64,000 bases of DNA from Asticcacaulis solisilvae (GTDB lineage: Bacteria > Pseudomonadota > Alphaproteobacteria > Caulobacterales > Caulobacteraceae), in NCBI RefSeq assembly GCF_017875235.1, contig NZ_JAGGMI010000013.1, forward strand, positions 52,201-116,200, given 5' to 3'. Shown here piece after piece: positions 17,233 to 25,321 of the stretch. Numbering within the stretch: position 1 is the first letter of the stretch; every line of letters starts with the position of its first letter. The notes under the pieces were generated by a model. The model saw only the letters and a list, made by a program, of their open reading frames with translations. It was not told the DNA's origin and did not search any database. Position numbers and translations under genes: made by a program.

Positions 17233-18762
17233 CTATTGACCGATTTGCAACATCATTGCTTTGCGCACGCGCAGCCAGCCGTGGAGGGCCGTGGCGGTAA
17301 AGCCAAGGCCCGCCAGGATCAGGACGATGTTGATCTGCAAGGCGGCGATTGTGCCCGAAGCATGGACGGCCTGATGGACACCTGCCATAGCGATCAGGCT
17401 TAGGCCCAGGCTGATGCGCATAAGGCGCGAAACCTCGGCCACGGGCGCCGGGCTTACGCGGTAGCTGGCGAAGGTCACGGCCGTCATCAGTGCCATGCCG
17501 CCCCAGAAGACCGGCACCGGCGGGACGGGTAGACCGGCGGCGGTAAAGCCCATCGAAATGGCGAAGGTCAGCGCAATCATGGCCGGCGCGCCATAGATCA
17601 GCACGGTCCAGAGACGATGAATCAGCGGGTGCGGCTTGCCCTTTTCGGCCGACTTGGTCAGCCAGATATCCATGCCGGCGGAGATCATGACCGTCAGGCC
17701 GAAGCCCAGGATGGCGTAGATCAGCTTGACCGGCCAGCCGCCGAACGAGCCGAAATGCAGGTCGTAAAGGCTGGCCGCGATCTGGCGGCCGGCGGGACCG
17801 TCGGACAGATGGTAGCTGCCCTTGAGATTGCCCATCGAGTCGAAGCGCCAGGCTTCGCCATAGACCAGGCGCTGGGCTGGCTGGGTGGTGATTTCAATAA
17901 ATTCGGTCGGCGTGCCGACCATGCGGATGGCAATGAAGCTGATCGGTTGATCGGGCACCGCCGCTTTGAGATTGTTGATGGCGTTGATCATGGCGCCGTC
18001 CTGCAGCGGCTTGCCACCCGTGGCGGCTGTGATTTCGGCCTGGCTGCCGAAGATCGGTTCATAGGCCTTAAGAATATCGCCATTATAGAAGATCAGGCCC
18101 ATGACCATGGCGACCAGCTGGCCGAGACCGATCAGGGTGCCGGTGATGGTGATAATCAGGCCGAAGGGCAGGGTCCAGGCGCCGATCCGGTTGTGCAGGT
18201 CGGCGCGGGTCAGGTGACCTTGCCTGCGTATCCGGAACGCGAAAGCGTCGCGGAACATCTTGGGGTGCGACAGGGCGCCGCCAATCAAAAGCGCCATCAT
18301 GCCGATGCCGAACAGGCAGACAATGATCATGCCGAAGCTTTCCGGCAGGTGCATGTAATAGTGCAGTTCGGTCAGGAAGTGCGTCAGGTCGTGGCTGGCC
18401 GGGCCTACATAGTTGCCGGATGCGTCGTAGGCGCGCGCTTCGTGGCCATAGCCGACGACGAGGCGAGGTATCTCCGCGGACGGCACGGTGATGTAGAGAT
18501 CCGTGTCGAGCGGTCCGCGATGGGTGTCCGCCAGCATAATGGGGCGCGTATCCGCCGTGGCGCGGGCGATGGCTTCGGGCGTGACTGTCGTGAACTCCGG
18601 CACGTTCGGACGCTCCCAGCGCTCGAACTCAACATAGTAGACGCCGACCCAACCCGACAGACAGATCAGGTAGAGGATGGCGCACAGACTCAGGCCGAGA
18701 ATCTTGTGACCGTGCAGTACGCGGCGGACAAAGGGGGCGGGAACCTTGGGCCAAAGGGTCAT
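17233..18762 (-). CDS. PepSY-domain iron-uptake membrane protein
   Basis: 509 aa from ATG 18762; a longer ORF from 19005 is out of step with the upstream gene and was rejected. It begins with VRRVLHGHKILGLSLCAILYLICLSGWVGV, the His-rich first helix of PepSY_TM proteins. Paired helices follow with LHYYMHLPESFGMIIVCLFGIGM and RADLHNRIGAWTLPFGLIITITGTLI; their histidines probably bind haem, as in FsrB/PiuB-like siderophore reductases. About eight membrane helices are visible, with four more near the C-terminus. It likely reduces or releases iron from imported siderophores at the inner membrane. Overlaps the upstream gene by 4 bp (ATGA). Confidence 0.85.
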   Translation of the reverse strand: MTLWPKVPAPFVRRVLHGHKILGLSLCAILYLICLSGWVGVYYVEFERWERPNVPEFTTVTPEAIARATADTRPIMLADTHRGPLDTDLYITVPSAEIPRLVVGYGHEARAYDASGNYVGPASHDLTHFLTELHYYMHLPESFGMIIVCLFGIGMMALLIGGALSHPKMFRDAFAFRIRRQGHLTRADLHNRIGAWTLPFGLIITITGTLIGLGQLVAMVMGLIFYNGDILKAYEPIFGSQAEITAATGGKPLQDGAMINAINNLKAAVPDQPISFIAIRMVGTPTEFIEITTQPAQRLVYGEAWRFDSMGNLKGSYHLSDGPAGRQIAASLYDLHFGSFGGWPVKLIYAILGFGLTVMISAGMDIWLTKSAEKGKPHPLIHRLWTVLIYGAPAMIALTFAISMGFTAAGLPVPPVPVFWGGMALMTAVTFASYRVSPAPVAEVSRLMRISLGLSLIAMAGVHQAVHASGTIAALQINIVLILAGLGFTATALHGWLRVRKAMMLQIGQ

Positions 18763-19367
18763 GACGACAGCGCTCCGTTGAGAAGGGGCAGGCCGACCAC
18801 AGTCGACACAGCGGCGGTGCTGGCGGTAATCAGGCCCAGGGCGCGCCATGGACGCTGGGCGCTGAGCGCCACCACGAGCGCCGTGGCCGAGGCGACGGAA
18901 AACGAAAAGACGGCCCAGGCATACCGCGTGGCGGCGTGGCCCGGCATGTATTCCCAGGCCAGCATGGCGACCGCCATGCCGGTCACCGGCGCCAGGATCA
19001 GGCATGAAATCAGCCGTGCGGTGATGCGCGAGATGCGTCGCTTGCCGAGGTGATCCGGAACGTCGGGCGCGCGTTCGCGACGCTGTTTCTCAGGCTTGGT
19101 GGCCGCGTCCGGATTGCGGAGCGTCTGCCAGGCAATCACCGCCAGCGGCAGGCTCATGGCGATCAGAAAGCCGAAGGGCAAGCCGAAATCTGGCTTATAA
19201 GCGGTCATCCACAGGGCGGCGGAGGCGAGCATACCCATCCATGCGGCGGGTACGGCGTAGGGCGCGATAAACGCGGGCAGGCCGCGGCCCAGCCATCTAA
19301 GGTACAATAGTGCAACCGCTCCGGCGATAAGAACAGTTGCCGTGAAGGTCATCAGGGCCGTACTCAT
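18759..19367 (-). CDS. Accessory membrane protein of the siderophore operon
   Basis: 202 aa with about six hydrophobic segments: two near the N-terminus, two around residues 45-82, and two in the C-terminal third, with a charged loop at residues 85-115 (KPEKQRRERAPDVPDHLGKRR). No named family is recognised. Its stop overlaps the PepSY gene start by 4 bp, so they are coupled, and its upstream region carries a Fur-like dyad. It may assist the PepSY reductase or export the stripped siderophore. Confidence 0.75.
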   Translation of the reverse strand: MSTALMTFTATVLIAGAVALLYLRWLGRGLPAFIAPYAVPAAWMGMLASAALWMTAYKPDFGLPFGFLIAMSLPLAVIAWQTLRNPDAATKPEKQRRERAPDVPDHLGKRRISRITARLISCLILAPVTGMAVAMLAWEYMPGHAATRYAWAVFSFSVASATALVVALSAQRPWRALGLITASTAAVSTVVGLPLLNGALSS

Positions 19368-19407
19368 GGCCTTCCGATATCAGCCGATGCCGGGCGTGTA
19401 AATATAT

Positions 19408-19426
19408 ATTGCGATGCATTCGCAAT
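19408..19426 (-). promoter_or_regulatory. Fur-like dyad before the PepSY operon
   Basis: The perfect palindrome ATTGCGATGCATTCGCAAT (7-bp arms, 5-bp centre) sits 41 bp upstream of the operon start at 19367, where a promoter should be. It matches the TGCRA-N5-TYGCA form found before the siderophore receptor, pointing to co-regulation. Confidence 0.55.
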
Positions 19427-19462
19427 AATTCGACTTATGATCGAAGAGCGTGCGGCCGCGTA

Positions 19463-19630
19463 TCAGGACGCGTCGTCGATCAAATGCGGTTGCCGACGGC
19501 GGGCCGTCCAGGCGCTTAAGTTCCCGATGACGATGAATGGCGCCGACAGGAGCCAGATCGGTATGGCGATGGCGTAAGCCACGGCCAGCATGATGCCCTT
19601 CGGTTTTGTCGTTACGCTACAACTGACCAT
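19463..19630 (-). CDS. Small membrane protein (55 aa)
   Basis: ATG at 19628-19630 follows GAGGGG by a few bases, and TGA ends at 19463. The protein has one hydrophobic stretch (IMLAVAYAIAIPIWLLSAPF, about residues 13-32) and a basic tail ending TARRRQPHLIDDAS. It is on the same strand as the PepSY operon, but the Fur-like dyad lies between them, so it is probably transcribed separately or read through. No homologue family is recognised. The ribosome-binding site and the membrane helix followed by basic residues support it as a real gene. Confidence 0.55.
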   Translation of the reverse strand: MVSCSVTTKPKGIMLAVAYAIAIPIWLLSAPFIVIGNLSAWTARRRQPHLIDDAS

Positions 19631-19853
19631 GGCCCCTCGTCAGCTCAGTTACGATAGTGGCATAACACTGATACATTATTAATATTTGATTACCGCGAAC
19701 CGGCTGATAGGACAGGCCAATTGGTTTCCCTGGCGAGTAAGACCAGATTTTTTGCAAAATTGGTCAGTCCAATATTGATAGGCGCAGCGCAGTGGGATAA
19801 AGGTCTGACATAAATTGCGCAGCCATGCTGCATTAAGACCGGGATAGACCAGT
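19631..19853 (+). promoter_or_regulatory. AT-rich promoter region of manD
   Basis: This stretch of 223 bp precedes manD. GACCA (19741-19745) and TGGTC (19761-19765) form an inverted pair around an A/T-rich centre, and further TGGT and GACC half-sites lie nearby (19709-19850). Such half-sites are typical of GntR-type uronate regulators. No gene is seen in it apart from the start of the 55-aa minus-strand gene at its left edge. Confidence 0.35.
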
Positions 19854-21062
19854 ATGAAGATCATCGACGCCAAAGTTATCGTTACATGTCCGGGGCGGAA
19901 TTTCGTCACGCTCAAAATTATCACGGACGAAGGCGTCTATGGCATCGGCGACGCGACCCTGAACGGTCGTGAACTGTCGGTCGTCTCCTACCTTCAGGAT
20001 CATATCATTCCCTGCCTGATCGGCCGCGACCCGCATCAGATCGAGGACATCTGGCAGTACCTCTATCGCGGCGCCTACTGGCGCCGGGGGCCCGTCACCA
20101 TGACCTCGATCGCCGCCGTTGACATGGCGCTGTGGGATATCAAGGGCAAGGTCGCCAACCTGCCGGTCTATCAGCTGCTGGGCGGGCGTTGCCGGACCGG
20201 CGTCATGGTCTATGGCCACGCCAACGGGACCACCATCCAGGACACGGTCGAGGTCGCGCAGAGCTACAAGGAAATGGGCTATAAGGCCATCCGCCTGCAG
20301 TGCGGCGTGCCGGGATTGAGCAGCACTTACGGTGTGTCGAAGGACAAGATGTTCTATGAACCCGCCGACGCCGATCTGCCGACTGAGAACGTCTGGTCGA
20401 CCGAAGCCTATATGCGCGTCGTGCCGGAGCTGTTCAAGGCGGCGCGCGCGGCTCTGGGCGAACAGGTCCACCTGCTGCACGACGTCCATCACCGCCTGAC
20501 GCCGATCGAAGCCGGGCGCCTGGGTCGCGACCTTGAACCTTATCGTCCCTTCTGGATGGAGGACGCGGTCGTTGCCGAGAACCAGGACAATTTCCGCGTC
20601 ATCCGCGAACATACCACGACGCCCCTGGCGGTGGGTGAAATCTTCTCGTCGATCTGGGACGCCAAGGACCTGATCCAGAACCAGCTGATCGACTATATCC
20701 GCGCCACGGTCGTTCACGCCGGCGGCATCAGCCACCTCAAGAAGCTGGCGGCCTTCGCCGATATCTATAATGTCCGCACCGGCTGCCACGGGGCCACCGA
20801 CCTGTCGCCGGTATGCATGGCCGCCGCGCTGCATTTCGACATCTCGATCCCGAACTTCGGCGTCCAGGAATATATGCGCCACACCGAAGAAACCGACGCG
20901 GTCTTCCCGCACGGCTACAGCTTCGACAATGGCTATCTGATGGTGCCGGAAGCGCCTGGCCTCGGCGTCGATATCGATGAGGCACTGGCAGCGAAATATC
21001 CCTATCAGCGCGCCTACCTGCCGGTGAACCGTCTTCAGGACGGCACCCTGTTCAACTGGTAG
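19854..21062 (+). CDS. manD: D-mannonate dehydratase (enolase superfamily)
   Basis: 402 aa, the same length as the Novosphingobium ManD. Converts D-mannonate to 2-keto-3-deoxygluconate in the glucuronate pathway. The three metal ligands fall at Asp210 (DVHHRLT), Glu236 (WMEDAV) and Glu262 (VGEIF), with His212 next to the first, as in characterised ManD enzymes. The capping domain and [29 protein letters not shown] are typical of the superfamily. The GH115 glucuronidase starts within 10 bp downstream, so release of glucuronate from xylan and its catabolism are transcribed together. Confidence 0.93.
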   Translation: MKIIDAKVIVTCPGRNFVTLKIITDEGVYGIGDATLNGRELSVVSYLQDHIIPCLIGRDPHQIEDIWQYLYRGAYWRRGPVTMTSIAAVDMALWDIKGKVANLPVYQLLGGRCRTGVMVYGHANGTTIQDTVEVAQSYKEMGYKAIRLQCGVPGLSSTYGVSKDKMFYEPADADLPTENVWSTEAYMRVVPELFKAARAALGEQVHLLHDVHHRLTPIEAGRLGRDLEPYRPFWMEDAVVAENQDNFRVIREHTTTPLAVGEIFSSIWDAKDLIQNQLIDYIRATVVHAGGISHLKKLAAFADIYNVRTGCHGATDLSPVCMAAALHFDISIPNFGVQEYMRHTEETDAVFPHGYSFDNGYLMVPEAPGLGVDIDEALAAKYPYQRAYLPVNRLQDGTLFNW

Positions 21063-21069
21063 TGTGACC

Positions 21070-23547
21070 ATGTGGCGCGCGTTTGGCCGGGTCCTGGTTC
21101 TATTGGCCATGGGCATGGCCGCGCCGGCCCTGGCGGAAGAGGCCACACTCTTCGACGGCAAGACCGTCGCAGCGGTCATCCATGACGATGATCGCACGCT
21201 TGGTATAGCCGGCCAGCTCTTGGGTCGCGACCTGACGGCTGTGACCGGTCAGGCCGCCAAGGTCTCGGCGCGGCTTTCCGACTGTGGCCAGGTCTGCGTC
21301 GTCATTGGCCGTTACGACTCGCGACTGGTCACCCAGGTAGCGCGCGAGGCGAACCTCGATCTCTCGACGCTGAAGGGTCAATGGGAGCGCTATGACCGTG
21401 TCGTCGTCCGATCGAAGCGCGCGACCTATCTGCTGATTGCCGGGTCGGACACGCGCGGCGCCATCTGGGGCGTTATCGACCTGACGCGCGAAATGGGCGT
21501 TTCGGCGTGGGAATGGTGGGCGGACGTCACGCCGCGCCGCGTCGAGCGCCTGAGCGTCAGCGGCGAGCCTCGTCTGTCGCAAACGCCGTCGGTGCAGTAT
21601 CGCGGCATTTTCCTCAATGACGAGGACTGGGGCCTGCAGCCGTGGGCGGCCAGGACATATGAATCCGAAACCGGCGATATCGGGCCCAAGACCTATGCCC
21701 GCATCTTCGAACTGATGTGGCGGCTGAAGGCCAATACGCTGTGGCCGGCCATGCATGACTCGACCAGGCCCTTCTACCAGATCAGGGGCAATGCCGAGAT
21801 GGCGCGGGATTATGCCATCGTCATGGGCACCTCGCACGCCGAGCCGATGATGCGCAACAATGTCCGCGAATGGGACGACAAGGCGCGCGGGGAATTCAAT
21901 TTCTTCACCAACCGCGACGCGATGGTCCGCTACTGGGACGAGCGCGCGAAGGAGGTCAAGAGCTTCGACAACATCTACACCATCGGCCTGCGCGGCAAGC
22001 ACGATTCCGGCATGGAGGGCGCAAGGACGCCCGAACAGGCGCGCGATGCCCTGACCGACGTCTTTGCCATCCAGCGCGGCCTGCTGTCGAAGGCGCAGGG
22101 GAAGCCGGCCGACCGGATTCCGCAGGTTCTGACCCTCTATAAGGAGGTGCTCGACATCTACAAGACCGGCCTGCAAGTGCCGGATGACGTCACCCTGATT
22201 TGGCCCGAGGACAATTACGGCTACATCAATCAGCTTTCGACGCCTGAGGAACGCAAGCGGCGTGGCGGTTCGGGCGTCTATTACCACATTTCCTACTGGG
22301 GGCGGCCGCACGACTATCTGTGGCTGGGGACGACCCATCCGGCGCTGATCCGTGAGCAGATGGAGCGCGCGTACAGGATGGATGCGCGAAAAGTCTGGAT
22401 CGTCAATGTCGGCGACATCAAGCCGGCCGAATATCTGACGCAGTACTTCCTTGACCTCGCCTTCGATCATAAGGTGTTCGACGCGACGCCGCGCGCACAC
22501 CTCAAAACGTGGGCGGCGGCACAGTTCGGAGAGGATGCGGCCGAAGACCTCGCGGCCATCATGACCGAATATTATGACCTGGCCTGGGAGCGCCGGCCGG
22601 AATTCATGGGCTTTGGCCAGACGGAGCCGACGCGGCCCAATGTCCTCAGCGACTACATCCGTACCGGCGGCGACGAAGCCTTGCGGCGGATCGCACGCTA
22701 TCAGGCCCTGACCGAAAGGGCAGAGCGCCTGGGTACGGCCCTGCCGGCGGATCGCAAAGACGCCTATTTCCAGCTGGTCCTCTATCCTGTGCGCGCGGCC
22801 TCCAGCCTGAACGAACGCATCCTTAAGCTCGACCTGGCGGTGCTTTATGCCAAGCAGAGCCGGGCGAGCGTGAATGCGCTGTCGGATGAGGCGAAGGCGG
22901 CGCATGCCCGCATCCTTGCCGATACCGCCGCCTATAATGCTCAGAACGGTGGCAAGTGGCGGGGCATCATGGACATGGCGCCGCGTCGCCTGCCGGTGTT
23001 TGACGAACCCATCTATCCGCAGTGGTCTCTGCCGGCCGCAACGCGTCCGCAGCCAGCGAATATAAAGGCCGCGGCCGACCGGACGATTTCGCTCATGGCC
23101 GCAAGCCAGAACAATGCCGATTGGGAGGTCGTGCCCGGTCTCGGCAGCCGTGGCACGGCCCTGCGGTCAAGGCTCGACCTGGCCACGACGACCGATCCCG
23201 CCGGCCGCCAACCCCTGACCTACGACTTCGAAACCGGCGCCACGACCGATGCGAAGCTGAAGATTGTCGCCATTCCTGCCCATCCGCTGACTTCGGCCAA
23301 TGGCCTGAAGCTCGCGGTCCGGTTGGATGGCGGACCCGTCCATATCCTCGATTTTGAGACCTTCGGCCGCAGCGAAGAGTGGAAGCAGAATGTCCTCAGC
23401 AACACCGCGGTACGAACCCTGCCTTTGAGCCAGTTGCCAGGCGGCACACATAAACTTGAGGTCTTCGCTCAGGATCCAGGCTTTCTTCTTGATCGCATCG
23501 ACATCAAACTCGACGGTGCGCCGGATACCTACGGCGCGCCGTTCTGA
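21070..23547 (+). CDS. GH115 xylan alpha-1,2-glucuronidase
   Basis: 825 aa. ATG 21070 is preferred over GTG 21064 because the signal peptide starts there (MWRAFGRVLVLLAMGMAAPALA, cleaved near residue 22). Family GH115 removes (4-O-methyl)glucuronic acid side chains from intact glucuronoxylan. Characteristic stretches are QYRGIFLNDEDWGLQPWA, LMWRLKANTLWPAMH, GTSHAEPMMRNN, YTIGLRGKHDSGMEG and WPEDNYGYI. The C-terminal domain (about 650-825) is the extra beta-rich module that GH115 enzymes need for dimers. It follows manD with almost no gap and is probably periplasmic. Confidence 0.93.
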   Translation: MWRAFGRVLVLLAMGMAAPALAEEATLFDGKTVAAVIHDDDRTLGIAGQLLGRDLTAVTGQAAKVSARLSDCGQVCVVIGRYDSRLVTQVAREANLDLSTLKGQWERYDRVVVRSKRATYLLIAGSDTRGAIWGVIDLTREMGVSAWEWWADVTPRRVERLSVSGEPRLSQTPSVQYRGIFLNDEDWGLQPWAARTYESETGDIGPKTYARIFELMWRLKANTLWPAMHDSTRPFYQIRGNAEMARDYAIVMGTSHAEPMMRNNVREWDDKARGEFNFFTNRDAMVRYWDERAKEVKSFDNIYTIGLRGKHDSGMEGARTPEQARDALTDVFAIQRGLLSKAQGKPADRIPQVLTLYKEVLDIYKTGLQVPDDVTLIWPEDNYGYINQLSTPEERKRRGGSGVYYHISYWGRPHDYLWLGTTHPALIREQMERAYRMDARKVWIVNVGDIKPAEYLTQYFLDLAFDHKVFDATPRAHLKTWAAAQFGEDAAEDLAAIMTEYYDLAWERRPEFMGFGQTEPTRPNVLSDYIRTGGDEALRRIARYQALTERAERLGTALPADRKDAYFQLVLYPVRAASSLNERILKLDLAVLYAKQSRASVNALSDEAKAAHARILADTAAYNAQNGGKWRGIMDMAPRRLPVFDEPIYPQWSLPAATRPQPANIKAAADRTISLMAASQNNADWEVVPGLGSRGTALRSRLDLATTTDPAGRQPLTYDFETGATTDAKLKIVAIPAHPLTSANGLKLAVRLDGGPVHILDFETFGRSEEWKQNVLSNTAVRTLPLSQLPGGTHKLEVFAQDPGFLLDRIDIKLDGAPDTYGAPF

Positions 23548-23561
23548 ACGAGATCCTGCCA

Positions 23562-23975
23562 ATGCGAACCGTGGCGGAAAAGATGGGCATCAGGCCCGGC
23601 ATGCGCGCAATGCTGCGCGATGCTCCAAAGGGCATTGAAGATGATCTGAAACTGCCGGAGCTGACGCTTGCGCACAAGCTCAGCGGCGCGTTTGACTACA
23701 TCCATCTGTTCGTTACCCAGGCCGATGACCTCGACAACCAGTTTGATGACCTCAGCCGGCATATTGCGCCCGGAGGGGTGCTCTATATTTCGTGGCCAAA
23801 ATCCCGTCAGCTTGGCACGGAATTGAACCTGAAAAAGGTCATCGCTATCGGCTATGCGCATGGCATGGTCGAGAGCACCACCCTGAGCGTCAACAGTGTC
23901 TGGTCGGCGATCAAGTTCACCCATCCCAAGACGGGTAAGGTCTACAAAAACAGTTATGGCAAGCTGCCGGACTGA
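23562..23975 (+). CDS. DUF3052-like small protein
   Basis: 137 aa. The pattern of an N-terminal KMGIRPGMRAMLRDAP, then FDYIHLFVTQADDLDNQF, then HIAPGGVLYISWPKSR, and a C-terminal VNSVWSAIKF resembles the small methyltransferase-fold proteins classed as DUF3052, which lack a clear SAM motif. No catalytic activity is known. It starts 14 bp after the GH115 stop and may share that transcript, though its role in glycan use is not obvious. A hairpin overlaps its stop codon. Confidence 0.7.
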   Translation: MRTVAEKMGIRPGMRAMLRDAPKGIEDDLKLPELTLAHKLSGAFDYIHLFVTQADDLDNQFDDLSRHIAPGGVLYISWPKSRQLGTELNLKKVIAIGYAHGMVESTTLSVNSVWSAIKFTHPKTGKVYKNSYGKLPD

Positions 23976-23988
23976 AGCCGGGCAGCTT
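23961..23988. terminator. Hairpin between convergent genes
   Basis: AAGCTGCC (23961-23968) pairs with GGCAGCTT (23981-23988) across a 12-nt loop. It overlaps the stop codon of the DUF3052-like gene, and TATTTT follows at 23995. It lies directly between that gene and the minus-strand GH5 gene ending at 23994, so it could end both transcripts. Confidence 0.5.
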
Positions 23989-23993
23989 ACCAT

Positions 23994-25280
23994 CTATTTT
24001 GCCGCGTTGATGATCTCGCTGATCGTCGTCGCATAACCCTGCGTCGCCGCGGCGCGGTCGAACAGGCCGGACTGGTGGTTGGCCAGGTAGCCATTGTCCC
24101 AATAGACCGGCACCAGGCCGTGGCTATAGGCCGATTGGGTGATGTACTTGTTCCAGTAGTTGCGATAGGTGCCCGCGGCGTCGTATTCGGTCCGCAGGCT
24201 TGCCGCATATTCACCGAGAATGACGGGGACGCCCTTGTCGATGAAGTTGGTCTTCATCTTCTGGAACTGGGCGTCGGTATAGGCCTCATTGGCCCAGGTC
24301 TCGGTGTTGGCTGGGCTGGTGGCGATCGCACCCCATTGCCAGATGCTGTTGGTCGTGTTCAGGGTGAAGTTATACGGGTCGTAATAGTGCACCTCCATCA
24401 TCAACCGGCCAGCCATCGGGTCGGTCGGCAAGGTCGCATTGCACAGCAAGGCGTGATCGATATTGGTATTGAAAGCCTGGACCACCAGCCACCGCGTCGC
24501 ATTATTGCCGCCGGTGGCGCGAACGGCATCGACGAACTTCTGGTTGAAGCCATGCTGCACCTGGCAGTACTCGGCCTTGGGCGTGCTGTAGTCGCCGTCC
24601 ACCATGACCTCGTTGGTGCCTGCGAACAGCAGGTGGCCGTCATAGTTCTTGAAGTTCGTGGCGATCTGGGTCCAGAACGTGGTCAGGCGGGCATTGGCGG
24701 CCGCCTGGGCGGCATAGGTCGGCTGCATCCAGCCACCGTCCCAATGGATATTGATGACGACGTAGAGGTCCGCGGCGCGGGCATAGTCGACGACCTGGGT
24801 GACGCGCGCCATCCAAGCGGCATTGATATTGCCACTGCCGTCGGCATACTGGTTCCAGGCGACGGGAATGCGCACGCTCTTGAAGCCCGCTGCCTTGACG
24901 GAGGTCATCAATGCCTGGGTCACCGCCGGATTGCCCCAGGCGGTTTCCTGCGAGACGGTAAACGGTCCGGTGCCCGGACCGATGGCTTCCAGCGAGTTGC
25001 CGAGGTTCCAGCCCGGCGCCATCTCGGCGCGGACATTGGCGGCGGTCAGCGTCCCGGCGGAGGAACTGGAGCTTGAACTGGACGAACTGCTCGAACTCGA
25101 TGAACTTGAACTGGCGCTCGACGAACTCGATGAACTGCTGGAAGACACGCCGCCTCCGCTGCTGCCCCCACCACTTCCCCCGCCACCGCCACAGGCGGTG
25201 AGGAGGGTGATCAGCGTCAATCCCGCCGCCCACGCCAATTTGGCGCGCACGCCCTCACGTTTCGATTGTCCCGACATCAT
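23994..25280 (-). CDS. GH5 endo-glucanase lipoprotein with poly-Ser linker
   Basis: 428 aa. Lipoprotein signal with LLTAC (Cys about 30), a Gly-rich stretch, then about 30 serines broken by one Ala (residues 46-75), then a GH5 catalytic domain. GH5 motifs are GWNLGNSLEA, FKSVRIPVAWNQY, INIHWDGGW, the acid/base Glu in FAGTNEVMVDG, MEVHYYDPYNFT and the nucleophile Glu in VILGEYAASL. Likely substrates are beta-1,4-glucan or xyloglucan backbones. The lipid anchor and long linker suggest display on the cell surface. It starts 41 bp downstream of the GH43 gene and is the last gene of the six-gene operon. Confidence 0.9.
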   Translation of the reverse strand: MMSGQSKREGVRAKLAWAAGLTLITLLTACGGGGGSGGGSSGGGVSSSSSSSSSSASSSSSSSSSSSSSSSSSSAGTLTAANVRAEMAPGWNLGNSLEAIGPGTGPFTVSQETAWGNPAVTQALMTSVKAAGFKSVRIPVAWNQYADGSGNINAAWMARVTQVVDYARAADLYVVINIHWDGGWMQPTYAAQAAANARLTTFWTQIATNFKNYDGHLLFAGTNEVMVDGDYSTPKAEYCQVQHGFNQKFVDAVRATGGNNATRWLVVQAFNTNIDHALLCNATLPTDPMAGRLMMEVHYYDPYNFTLNTTNSIWQWGAIATSPANTETWANEAYTDAQFQKMKTNFIDKGVPVILGEYAASLRTEYDAAGTYRNYWNKYITQSAYSHGLVPVYWDNGYLANHQSGLFDRAAATQGYATTISEIINAAK

Positions 25281-25321
25281 TACTTCCCTGGCTTTGTTAT
25301 GTTTTGTTGTGGCGCCGTTCT

